Positions 12,126 through 23,140 of a stretch of 64,000 bases of DNA are shown one piece after another. The position numbers were made by a program, and so were the translations under genes. The notes under the pieces were generated by a model that was not told the origin of the DNA, searched no databases, and saw only the letters and a list, made by a program, of their open reading frames with translations. Source of the stretch: Moringa oleifera (Eukaryota > Streptophyta > Magnoliopsida > Brassicales > Moringaceae); assembly GCA_021397835.1 (NCBI GenBank), contig JAJFZO010000609.1, positions 1,242,501-1,306,500 on the forward strand. The letters run 5' to 3'. The number at the start of each line of letters is the position of its first letter. Position 1 is the first letter of the stretch.

Positions 12126-12658
12126 GTCATAGATAAACCAAGTGCTTAGAGGGTTTTGATCCCCAAATCAAGACACATGAAAATTAATTGAGTAGTTTAA
12201 GTAACAGACAAATGTATGAATACTAAGGCCTAATTAATTAAATAATATAAAGGGCAAAAAGTCTAATAATGCTTTCTTATTAATTAAATTTAAGTACAAT
12301 CACTGAAAAGTAAAATAAAATACAAATGAAATTATTCCTTTAGAAAATGAAACTATAGTTTGGGCCACTACTCTGAGACTACACCAAGGGTGTCATCTTC
12401 ACTTAGAGTCCCTATTCCCCTCCTCCTTGAACCTTGAACTACTTTTAGAGTCCCTTATATCCTCCACAAGCTCCGGCATCCAACTAAGATCTAGGTCCAG
12501 GCACTTGGTTGAAATATCTAAATGTTGTGGCCATATATTGTCCAAAAATAAGAAAATCAATTCATCGTTGATCACTATGTTGAACACTTAATTTGAGTGT
12601 CATTGGATATAAGGAACACTAGGACCTCTACCCATGGTGCCCTTAAAGAGGGGGAAGA

Positions 12659-12974
12659 TATTGGAAAAGGCCAAACCAATCAAGGCCTATGTAGAACACT
12701 TTCGACCCGTTGATTACAAAACCTCGATCCCAAAATTGCCTTAATAGAGGTATGGTTGTAACAAAAATTAATGAAAGACAAGAAGCCCATACCGAAGGAA
12801 GTCATGAAGACGAAAAGGATCGTGGTAATTAGAGAAAGGGCACAAGGCTTAAGAAAAGGCAATTGAAGCTAAAAGAAATAAAAGATCCAAGCTCATGGAG
12901 TAAAAAAGGGAAAGAGGAAAGAAAAGGAAGAAATGGAAGTTAACACCTCAGCCTCATTCCCTAAGAGAACAACA
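12659..12974 (+). repeat. Right LTR copy
   Basis: Follows the purine tract at 12645-12658 and repeats the order of blocks of 10404-10708, ending in AACAACA. Divergence from the left copy is substantial, which implies an old insertion. Confidence 0.6.
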
Positions 12975-13860
12975 TGTTAAACTTGTGGCCATAAATACTT
13001 ATCATATTTACTGAAACTATGGACCTAATATGGTATAATAAAAAGTTTTCGATGATTATAGACTCATTAAATTTTTGAAAGACGCTCATCTCTTAGTTTG
13101 GAGGATTATCAAAGTCCTTATAGAAGCCCATTAAAATTGAAATGAAAAAATAAAGGAAGAAGAGATTAAGAAAAGCCACATACCAAAGCTATGGGAGAAG
13201 CAACAAGCTAAGCCACCCATAAGGAGTAAGAAGGAAAGCAAAAACAATGAACACTAAAAAGTAGAGATAGTTGAGAGTGAGAGGGAGCTTTCTTTTAAAA
13301 TGAGCAAAATCTATAGCCCTAATGTAGCCACACCTCGTAAAAAAGATTGATGACAAAGATGTAATCATGCACTACATACATTGATGGTCCAGATTCAATA
13401 AGGGAAAACTTTCCCAACACGCTAAAAGGGAAAAGACGCATCGTTATAGGCACATCTCCTTATGCACTTCATGTCAGTGAATCTAAGTCTAGATAGGACA
13501 CCACTTTAAGCATGTACTTGAACGTTGCAGCTCGACGATCCCATGCTTAAGGTTTCGAGGCCTTAGTATATACTTCCACCATGGATGTTGGCTGGCTACC
13601 TCGGAGTTGGGAAATCCTAAGTGCATAGAGCATCTTGCATTTTTGAAGACCCCGAAGTGAAAAAAACCAGCATGACATATCTTTGTGAAAAAAAATAAAA
13701 TTATTAAAAGTGTTTAGAATATGTTTTGTGCTTACTTCAGTTAGATGATTGTCCCCTTTCTATATTTTTCTTCATATTTCTGACCTTTTATTATGATATT
13801 TTAGATTGAATTATAGTTTTTTAATAAAAAATTATTACTAAATATAATAAAATAAGCTTT
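12975..13860. other. Unassigned repeat-like sequence
   Basis: Somewhat more GC-rich than the spacer. Phrases around 13500-13650 (such as GCTCGACGATCCCATGCTTAAGG) resemble LTR sequence of plant gypsy elements. No open frame of useful length and no domain were recognised. Confidence 0.35.
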
Positions 13861-13869
13861 CCTTAATGG

Positions 13870-14110
13870 TAAAAAAAAAAAGTATTTCTTGACTGTTGCA
13901 AAAGCATCATCTAATATGGTGATGTAAAACTACTAATGAAAAGATAATGATTGTCAAAAATCATCATTTAAAATATCTTTTCTTGATAGTGGCATATGCA
14001 TTAGATGACGGTTGCAAAATCATCATTTAAAGTACCTATAAATAGATGACATTCGCTAGATACATTATATGATGGTTACCAATGATCATCATCTAATGTA
14101 TATGCGACTT
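13870..14110. repeat. Subterminal-type repeats of a CACTA-like element
   Basis: Short words of the type GATGxTTGCxAAATCATCATCTAATG recur in both orientations. Clustered subterminal motifs like this are usual near CACTA ends. They lie on the far side of the transposase remnant at 15.4-16.1 kb. A clean CACTA terminus was not found. Confidence 0.35.
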
Positions 14111-15419
14111 AGTTTAATTAAAAATTTTTTAAAAATATAATTCATCATCTTTTCATCAATTTAAATATATATATATATATATGTATATATATATTATTTT
14201 TAATTTTGAATTAAAAAATTAAAAAATTTAAATCTTTAACTTCGATCATTAAACCATTGCCATTGAAGTTTGATATATAAGTATATTTAAAATTTTTATT
14301 AATTTAATTTATTTATAAAAATTACATAAATTAAATAACAACTTAAAGTTAACATTTATTTTTTAAATTTTTAAAAGAATTTTATGAAAAAATAAAAATT
14401 AAAAAATTTTGATATAAATAATCCTTAATGTAGATCACTTAATAATGAGTGTTAAAGAATAATATTTATTTTTAAAATTTTATTTATTTTATTGAAACCT
14501 TTATATGTTAGTTTTTGTAGAATAGATGTTTAAAAGTTCATTTAAAATAATTTTTTACATTCTTATATATCTATAAATTGCATTATATATTTTTTATATT
14601 CAATTATAATGAAGATTGCATTACATTTGATATTATCAATTTTATAAAATCTTATCAAATATGAATCATTGTAAAACATTATCATTGATCACATTAAACA
14701 CGTATAATAACATCACATTCCAATGTGCATCAAAACTTTCATTATCTTCACATTGTGCTACAACAATAATACACTAAACCTCACTCCAATATGCATCCAC
14801 ATCTTCATCAGTTTCCTAATATTAATGTACCAAACCACACTTTCAAGATGCATTCAAACATCATACTCTCTCAATAATGTACTAGAACATTATTATACAA
14901 AATATTCATTCAAAGTAACTAAATGATAATTCTAACTTTTACATTATAAGTGCAAAGCATGTATAATATATATTATAATTATTCAAATTTATGAAATGAA
15001 AAATATATAGAATAACTTATTAATCTTTTTCCCTTAAGTGTCTCAATATGAAGTCATAAAAATCTTGCTTAACTTATTTATTTTTGATTTGATGTACATA
15101 TTTTTATTCTTCAACTGCATTTATAAGAAACATATAAGTAAGTGCAATAATTTTTTGTAATAAACACATCAACTAATTAAACAATTATCAAACAATTTAT
15201 TATTTTGTAAAAAAAAAAACATTATCATTATGCCTTTTTATGACACCTCTCATGTATGTCATAATACAGTAGTCATTTAATGTTAAAAAGGTAGGATGGA
15301 CATTGCATTCAAATAATGAAAATATCAGCTTATTAACAAAACAAAAAAACTAATAAGAAATATAAATTTTCATTACATTATGAATACCTAAGCAATGAAA
15401 GTTTTAAAATCTATTAACT

Positions 15420-16130
15420 TTTAAGACAGTGTATTTGATGGATGCATCAATTGACCATCTACTCTTTTTTTTATCTTGAATGCCATATGAGTTGTTATGA
15501 CATTTTAGAGCATATGAAAATTCTTTTTAACTATACATATCGATAAAAAATGCCACAAAACCTTTGCGAGCACATGTTGTTTGATTTCTTTACTAGTCTT
15601 TGTCACTTTTCATTTAAAAACACTGCATCTCACGTATTGAGTCTCATCTTGGAATTTCTTTTGATATAAATTGTAGTCATGTGAACATGCATGTATCTTT
15701 TTATAATTTATACTCAACGCATTAAAGGTTCTCTTTGCTTTATACATGGAAACAGGCATTGCGTTGTTCTCAAATATCATTTGAAAATCTAACTATATTA
15801 ATTCTTTGAAGCTCTGATTAGTTTAACTACACTCCACTTTGAAGTTATAAGATTTCACTAAAGTAAACAATTTGGTGAATTTCACTATTTCCTAGTCCAC
15901 AAGTTTCTCAGAATTTTCAAATAATCTTTCAAAATCATTTGGATTACTGTCATAGTTACCAAATGCCTTCTGTACCATCTCTAGTCTGCTATCAACTTCT
16001 TCATATACAACCTTTTGCTCAACTCTAGCATTCTGACTTATAGAAAACTTAAATATAAATTTTTTTCATATGCCATATCAAATTTTGATAACTTTGATGG
16101 ACTTCATTAACAAACAAATGATCTTATATT
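15420..16130 (-). pseudogene. CACTA (En/Spm) TNP2-type transposase remnant
   Basis: On the - strand, broken frames read in the order expected of a CACTA TNP2 transposase: a segment near 15.9 kb with FTKLF and FKVECS, then ENNAMPVSMYKAKR, LSINYKKIHAC, then a LRWxP-like block (KVLWHFLSICIVKKNFHML) and KKRVDGQLMHPSNT. These line up with the same blocks in the better-kept copy at 45.8-46.2 kb (LPESFYKVKK, LGLGYEKIHIC, KVLRWSPLKPRLQRL, GGFLQHPADS). Many stops and frame changes make it non-functional. It is independent of the 41-53 kb element and on the opposite strand. Confidence 0.65.
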
Positions 16131-16839
16131 TCACATGAAATATCATGTTTCATATTACACACATTTAGTACATAGACAACATATGAAGTCATAGTTCCCA
16201 ACATTTTGAATCGTAAAACTCAAAAATTTCTCTATGCCCTTATCATACTCTTTTAACCTTTTATTAGCAAGCGTACAAGTTTTATCCATTATTATATCAA
16301 AAAGTGTATCTTACAAGTGCATAAATCCATATGCATATTACCTGAAATTTGAAGGTAGATGATTTTATACCATTCAAGAATATATATTCATATGAAGCAT
16401 ATGGTATATCATTGTTTATTTTATTTTGTAAAAATTTCAATAACATATCCCCATAATTCTCTAAGTATATGATTTATATAAATATGAGTGAATGTTTTTT
16501 AAAAAAACACTCACCCATATCCATGGTATGGACCTGAAAAACAATAAAGATGCTACACGAATTTCTTACAAATAAAATAATCAATTCTCTACTTGTTGCA
16601 CATAAATATAATATTTTCAAATTATCTGATCTGAATAATTTAAGAATTATTAAAAAATTATTTAATTTGATGCATGTGTGATAATAAATTTTTATTAAAT
16701 AATTCTCAAATAATATCTAAGGGATCACTGCCGCAAGACTAAAATAATGACTATTATGAATTATCATCTAATGACATATAATAAATCTTATGTACATGAT
16801 GTAACCATAAAAACATGGCAATACTAATAATAATAATAA

Positions 16840-17680
16840 TAATTAAATAACATCTGACTAGCTTTTTATTAATTAATCATCTAGATAAAATGTAACTAAA
16901 CTCCAATTAATTAGTTAATATATAATTAATTAATTAATTAACTAATATGTAATTAACATGTAATTCATTAATTATCTAATTAACAAATAACTAATTAATT
17001 ATCTGGTTTATATCTAAGTAAACTCTAATTATTTAATTAACATCTAGCTAATGTTTATAATTGCATAATATCTATTTATTTATTTACCATTTAATTAATA
17101 AATTATCTAAATAATATCTAATTACCATCTAAATAATATCTAATTATTGTCTAATTAAAATCTAAATAACATATAATTACTTAATGAACATTTAATTAAT
17201 CATTTATTTGACATCTAACTAACATTAAATAACATTTTAATTAATTAATATCTAATTAACATCTAACTAACTTTTTTAATTAATTATCTAAATAAAACAT
17301 AACTAAAATTTAATTAAATAATTAACATCTAATTCATTAATTAATTACCTAGTTGATATCTAAATACACTTAAATTAATTGATTTCAATCTAATTAACAT
17401 CTAAATAACATATAATTATCAATTATCTAATTAGCATCTAGTTAACATCTAATTAACTTATTAACATCTAAATACTTAATTAACAGCTAATTTCCATCTT
17501 GTAAAATCTAATTATAAGATAACTAACATTTAGTTATTTAATTGGCATGTAATTACCTAGTTAATTAACATGTAATTAATATATCTATTCTTCAACATTA
17601 AAATACCCATGTCTAGATTACAGTACCTTTAATTATTTAATTAACATCTAATTACTTAATTAACATCCAATTAATATACT
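16840..17680. repeat. TAATTAACATC-rich simple repeat tract
   Basis: About 840 bp are built almost wholly from variants of an 11-base word, TAATTAACATC (also TAAATAACATA, TAACTAACATT, TAATTAATTAT). It has almost no G on the + strand. The irregular register suggests slippage-driven growth rather than unit-by-unit amplification. Confidence 0.7.
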
Positions 17681-18477
17681 CATATTCTAAGATTAGATGA
17701 CTTTACACATCGAATATTGATATCTCCGAATACCCATACCCATTGAATATTGAGATGTTCATATACTCATTCCTTTTGAATATTAAAATATACATACCTG
17801 GTGAAAATTAAAATGCACACCAAATTCAATATGTAAAAATATTGAAAATTAAAATTTGTATTTAAGAGAAAATTAAGATACATCATAGAGAAAGAAATGT
17901 AAAGAAGAGGAGAAAATCCAAGAGCAGCTGGTGATTGGGCTGCTTGTAGCAAGGATGCTAGATGCGGGCTCTAGACGGCAGGCGAGGCGGTGGCCAAATA
18001 AGACAAGGGGCCAACCATTACTCGGTGAGGAGTGGCTGCTGGATAAAGAAAGTATAACGATGCGAACTAGGTGTTTTAAAACTTTTTTTTTGGTCAGTAT
18101 TTTAAATGATTAATGCTAAAATGCATAAATAAAATTAATTTCTCATGGGTCATTTTTTGATTGATGAGAAATTGGTTTTTAGATGAAGATTCTGGTACGA
18201 AATATCATTTATTTTATTTGATTTTAATATTAAAAGTTTTAATAATAATTTTTATAAAATTATTATTTATTAAACATTATTAAAAATTTATTTTATTATA
18301 ATAACTTTTCTATAATTCAATAATTTTTTTTCAAATTGATGATAATTATTTAAGAGCTACAACATCAAATGTTTTTACCATTAGAACGATTTCTCCATTA
18401 AAGATGTATATATTTTTCAAGTTTAATGACAATAATTTTGATGTCAAAATTTTAAAGAATAAAGTTCGTATTCTTAG

Positions 18478-19163
18478 GCCATCTCCAACCCAAAACACTA
18501 AATTTAACACCAATTTGGTGTTAAAAAAGAATCTTTTTAGAATATTTCAACACCAAATATTTTTCATTTTCAATCCATTTACACCAAATTGGTATTATAA
18601 TATTATTTTAATAATATAAATAATAATTATTAATAAAAATATTTATAAATATTAATTAATTTATAAATATTTTTAAAATAATTAATATAATTTTAAATTT
18701 TTATTTTTATTTATATATTTATTATATTGTGTTATCAATTGAAAAAAATTTATTTTTATCATATTCATGCAAAAATTTAAATTGTATTATAAATTATAAA
18801 TTATTTTAAATTTTTATATATTTTTAAATAATAATGTTAATAATATATATAATTTTATTATTAATTAAATAAATTATCTTTAATAATAATTTAAATAAAA
18901 CAAAATTATATATTGAATATTGGTTTTATTTTGAAGATCTTGATGAGATATTCTTAATGGTATAATTTTTTTTTAATAATATTATATATTTATTAAGTTA
19001 TTGATCAAAAATATATTTGATTCAAAACCTTTAAAAAAGTAATTTGTAAAAAAAAATTATTTTAAGATTTCACCAATTTGGTGCACCTACTGCATCAAAT
19101 TTGATGCAGCACTGTAACTGTATCAAATTGGAGAAACCAATTTACCATCTCGTTGGAGATGAT
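18478..19163. mobile_element. MITE-like element with ATCTCCAAC ends
   Basis: The left end reads GGCCATCTCCAACCC and the right end GTTGGAGATGATTT, giving a short terminal inverted repeat (ATCTCCAAC). Inside each end sits a palindromic CACCAATTTGGTG block (18511 and 19071), and the middle is pure A/T. No coding region is present. Target duplication and full terminal length could not be fixed by eye. Confidence 0.5.
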
Positions 19164-19635
19164 TTCACTATATTATTTACGGCAAAATGCCATTTTACAA
19201 TCTAAGACGGCCTTATACCCATATTAACTTTATTTAAGGGGGAGGTAGTATTATCTTAAAAAAATGGAAATTCATAAAAATTACCTGTCTTGCAAATGCA
19301 AGATACAGTAATAAATTTTCCCTCTGAAAATTACCGTGGAGTAAATCTTGACCGCAGTTACGACAATAAATAGTGTTCACATTCACAAGCAGAAACACAC
19401 AAGCATTGTCACTTATTGCTGACCACACAGCCATTTTAAAACGGTATAATAACAAAGTTTGACTATTGAAGAAATTAAAAGAGAATGAAACTGACATAAA
19501 TATTACCCAAAGAGGTGCAAATGCATTGATGAGCCTCATTAAATATAAAATGAAACAAGAACAACTTACGGAGAGGATCATAATTAATGTTGAGCGTATG
19601 ATTTCAGCATGGTTGACTATTTGGAGGTTATCCCT

Positions 19636-19641
19636 TATAAA
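19636..19641 (+). promoter_or_regulatory. TATA box of the gamma-thionin-like gene
   Basis: TATAAA lies 97 bp before the ATG at 19733. The intervening leader is pyrimidine-rich (TCTCTCTCTCCTC). Confidence 0.55.
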
Positions 19642-19732
19642 GATATTCGCATACCCAAACTCACTTCACAGTTTCTCTCTCTCCTCTGGGTGAAGGAGCC
19701 TTCTAGTTTGATAAGCATTTCTTAAGAGAGTT

Positions 19733-20053
19733 ATGGAGAAAAAGATCTTGGGGCTAACCTTGTTGCTCATCTTTTTCTTGGTTTCTGGTAAGAGTTCCTA
19801 CTTTTTGTAAGATACCAATGTCATCTCTTCATCAATGTTTACAGCTATATATATGGTGATTGTGATTACAGATATGGTGACACATAGTGAAGGGATAAAA
19901 ATGGCACCCCATTGCAGCCGAGACAGTCGTACCTTTAAAGGGCCATGCACAAACAACGCTGCTTGTACTGCGGCTTGTAAGACAGAGGGCTATGTGTGGG
20001 GTCAATGCTATGGCAATCAAAAGTGCAGATGTCTGAATCCTTGTGAAAACTAA
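19733..20053 (+). CDS. Plant defensin-like (gamma-thionin type) secreted peptide
   Basis: Two exons, 19733-19787 and 19872-20053, split as in most plant defensin genes: exon 1 holds the signal peptide (MEKKILGLTLLLIFFLVS), exon 2 the mature peptide. The precursor is 78 residues. The mature part has 8 Cys in the order C-x10-C-x5-C-x3-C-x9-C-x4-CxC-x3-C, a CSαβ-like layout; the usual defensin GXC is seen as WGQC. It is only distantly related to the DEFL genes at 984 and 7273. Introns use GTAAG and TTACAG and keep phase 1. Expected to be secreted; antimicrobial or signalling roles are both possible. Confidence 0.82.
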
Positions 20054-20091
20054 GCATTATTAATTGTGAAGATGGTTGATTGAATTAAGAT

Positions 20092-20097
20092 AATAAA
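20092..20097 (+). terminator. Candidate poly(A) signal AATAAA
   Basis: AATAAA lies 39 bases after the stop codon of the gene that ends at 20053, followed by T-rich sequence. Confidence 0.45.
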
Positions 20098-20109
20098 TCA
20101 CAATATTAA

Positions 20110-21261
20110 TTTGGGAATGAAGCTGTCCTTTATTTTATCTTTAATTTTGTATAGTCTCTATGAGGTTTTTCCAGCAGCATATACATGTTGGTAACTTTCG
20201 TGTTCAGCCCCAATGTTATATCCTATGATCCCAGGCTAAAATTCTTTTCAAACTCCAACTTTTATATATATATAACATTATTAAAATTAAGTTAAAGCCA
20301 AAAAAATCTTTAAACTGTTATAGAGAAGCACTAAATTATGATATGGTTAAATGGAAAGACAATAATTTTCAACACATCTAAGAGGGAAAAAAATGCCCAT
20401 TTGGAAACAACGAAATTATACTAATAAATAGGTTCCCGAGCACAAAGGTGCAAAACTTTGAGCGTGAAGACAATGAAGAAGAGATCCAAATAAGCATGAA
20501 TCTTGGATCTTCTGAAAAAACAGAATAAGATAGCTTGATTTTTAGAAGGTTGCTTGTCAACTATTAGATGTCAAAGTACAATAGAGGAAGGGTGAAGTTC
20601 AAAATTGAGGAAGTAGTGAAAAGTTAGATTCAAGTTAAGGACATTACACTGCTGCAAATAAGCCCCACAAGGGATGTGTTGCTTAGAAATGTTAATAGGA
20701 ATAGCTAAATAAGGTACTTGAAATATTGAATATTTGGCGCTTTGACCAATAAAATCTTCCCAATGGATGTTGCTCCATTGAAACATCAAACCATGAGGGG
20801 GTGTTAAGCATTAAAACCATCTTTTTCTAGCAACAAAGAGAAAAATTGATCTATTCAAACATTCTTGAAATTCACATGCCTTGTCATGCATATCATGACA
20901 ATGGAAAATCAGTATCTAGATCATCATAAGGCTAAAAAAGAATTTTACCTAGTTTTTAAAACCCCTTTAGATGGATATCTCACAATGGGATGAGGCAAGC
21001 TTGATGTCGGATCGGGAAGTGCAAAAATGATCTGAGCGTATTCAATCCAAACATGAGAATAGTTTACTCACACCACTCAAGTCGACTAAGATTATTCTAG
21101 CTAGCATTAAAAGAAAATGATTTAAGCAACTTAAAACAAATCTAGAATCAAATCGGGTTTAGAAAAGAAGAATAAGTTCGCGGAAATATATGGATATGTA
21201 AGACAACTAATGTTTGTTTAAGTTTGAAGAACCCTTTATGAGAGCAATGGTAAATTTCTAG
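20110..21261. other. Spacer, no gene seen
   Basis: Mixed sequence without a recognisable coding frame. The two short - strand open frames around 20380-20790 show no domain, signal or neighbour support. Confidence 0.4.
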
Positions 21262-21511
21262 GATCCATTCTATAAATGCTTTAGATTTGGAGAGAGAAAT
21301 CCAACCCTTACCTTAGAAGAATACACATCTTTGTTAGGCATTAAATCAACCCACTACACCATTCAAAGTTTATGAAAAGAAGCAGACTGTTCATAAAAAA
21401 TTAAAGAGATTTGTGGGAGCGTTGAAAATACCTGAGCAAAACCTCTGGAAGGAGATCAAGAAAAAGGGTTATAGAATACGTACGAAAAGACTTTGGTTAG
21501 TACAAGAATAG
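21262..21511 (+). pseudogene. Remnant of a DUF7745-type retrotransposon-associated ORF
   Basis: The frame reads DPFYKCFRFGERNPTLTLEE then YTSLLGI up to a stop near 21373, and resumes after a frame change as KKLKRFVGALKIPEQNLWKE until a stop at 21511. The pattern 'C F xFG xx xLTPTxEEY xxLL' followed by 'xLxxFLGxxxxxxxxW' is that of a plant family found in gypsy elements (DUF7745) and related to the plant mobile domain. The name is from memory, so moderate confidence. Confidence 0.5.
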
Positions 21512-22800
21512 ATTGAAAAAGTAGAAAGATTGATTGTTTTAATGTTGAAAATTTTGACTATCAAATCTCTAGTTTATGAATTAAATATCAAATTTTTAAA
21601 ACCTAAAAACAATAATAATCAATGCAAAAAAAATAAATAATCACGAAAATTCACAAGCGTTTGCTTTGTAATCGACGTCAAAAAATTTTTTCATTATGAA
21701 AATAAATTACAAAAGAAATAACTTTTTTTTAACCCTTCTATTATTATAGAAAAAAATATTAAGCTTGAATTAAAGGATGATTCAACTCAAAGTTGATATG
21801 AGTTTAAAAATAAATTACAAAAGAGATTTGAGATTTTTTTTTCATTTAAACTTGACAAGTTGGTTTCTCGTTGCTTCTAAATTACTCTCCTATTTGATTC
21901 TGTTTTCCTCTTCTTTACTTTTTTATTTTGATAATTATGCTTTTTTTAAACTTTCGTAGCATTTTTTTCGTTATTTTTTGTTGGTAAGTCTGCTTTTTCC
22001 TTAGCTTTTATAAAATTTTCTTCATCTGCACCTTCTCTTAGCCGAGCTTTCCAGCCACACATTAAAGTGGATATGGTGAATCTACGTTGTTGGGTATCTG
22101 CCTACTGGGGAGTTGAGAGATTGCTCTTAATGTTACTGAAATAACCTGTCCTGTTCGTCTAAAAATTCTTTTGGGGTTGACAAAGAATTATGCTTAGATG
22201 AGGATCAGATGAGCAAGGTCATCTGCTATTGGGGCTAATACTGGCTATCCAACCAATGTGCAATACATGAAATAATGCTTCAGTTAGAAGCTACATTGGT
22301 ATTCAAACATGCAATCAATCCCTCTGGTGACCAAAATTGGAAAGCTACATCTACAAGGAAAGCAAGACGAGGCTATTATTTTAACATAGAAAGGATGAGA
22401 TTTTACAAATATTAAGCTGGATTTCCAAACTACTAACACTGCACGATGAGGACAGCTTGGTCCAATAAGTGCGTGACTCCTGCAGCTAAGAATGCCAAGT
22501 TTCACCTGCATAAAAAACTAGTAGAATGGCTTAGAGAAAATGACAAGGGTAAGGGAACTTGCCAGTAAATAAGCCTCTGAGGGCGATAGCCATTGAAAAA
22601 AAAAAAAAAAAAAAAACCTCAAGAAATGACTTTTTAGAAGCAATCGATTAGGTAGATACCCTCTGGTAGTTGACAAATTTAAAATCATAAATTCAAGAGG
22701 AAGAAAATCTATTCATCAGCAGAGGTCTTCTATTTGCAATCATTAAACTCCCAACCATGTCCACTTTGATTATGTTTCTATGAAGTTAAAAATGGCTGCG
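21512..22800. other. Spacer, no gene supported
   Basis: Includes a 22 bp A run at 22595-22616. A - strand open frame at 22284-22511 has several cysteines but no signal peptide pattern and no family resemblance. Confidence 0.4.
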
Positions 22801-23140
22801 AATCGATCATTAAAACAAATTACAAAGTGTCCACATGCATTTGCAAAATTAACTCATTGTTAACAATCCTCAAGAACCACCAGCAGGAATGACCAATGTG
22901 CTTAAAATTTCTATAAAAGGAATCTCTAATCAATTGCCACCAAGTGCATCTTTGCTTTATTGGACTTTGAAGGGTGATAGAAGTAAATGCTGATGGTTTT
23001 CTCCACCAGTTCACATGAACACAATCTTCCTATGGGACCATGTGGGTACAGCAAATTTCCCATGAAGTGAGTAATCTCGATTGACAGTTAATAGAATGCA
23101 ATTTGAATTTAATACACAAAAAGGCGTACCTTGCAACATC
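22801..23140 (-). other. Probable 3' untranslated region or downstream flank of the coiled-coil gene
   Basis: Lies directly past the stop codon at 23143-23141. A GT donor (CAAG-GTACGC near 23127) could start a 3' UTR intron. The 22820-23014 open frame on this strand has no recognisable family. Confidence 0.35.

Larger units (their letters stand above)
10404..12974 (+). mobile_element. Decayed non-autonomous LTR retrotransposon (probably Ty3/gypsy derived)
   Basis: Two related direct copies flank the element: 10404-10708 and 12659-12974, both holding CCAAACCAATCAAGGC near the start and CCTAAGAGAAyAACA at the end. Just after the left copy is TTGGTGCCATCTATAGGAAG, a decayed version of the TGG-starting primer-binding and leader sequence common in plant gypsy elements. 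Just before the right copy is a purine tract (AAAGAGGGGGAAGA, 12645-12658), as expected for the plus-strand primer. The 5' part of the interior recalls a gag start (ATGCGAGAGATGAACAACAT near 10888). No pol domain is present, and a minisatellite fills most of the interior. No target duplication was found (GTTCC versus TGTTA), so the outer ends may be slightly off or the element is old. Confidence 0.6.

Noticed and set aside
22820..23014. 64-codon Trp-rich - strand frame beyond the coiled-coil gene stop
   Set aside because: No family was recognised and it falls in the probable 3' untranslated region.
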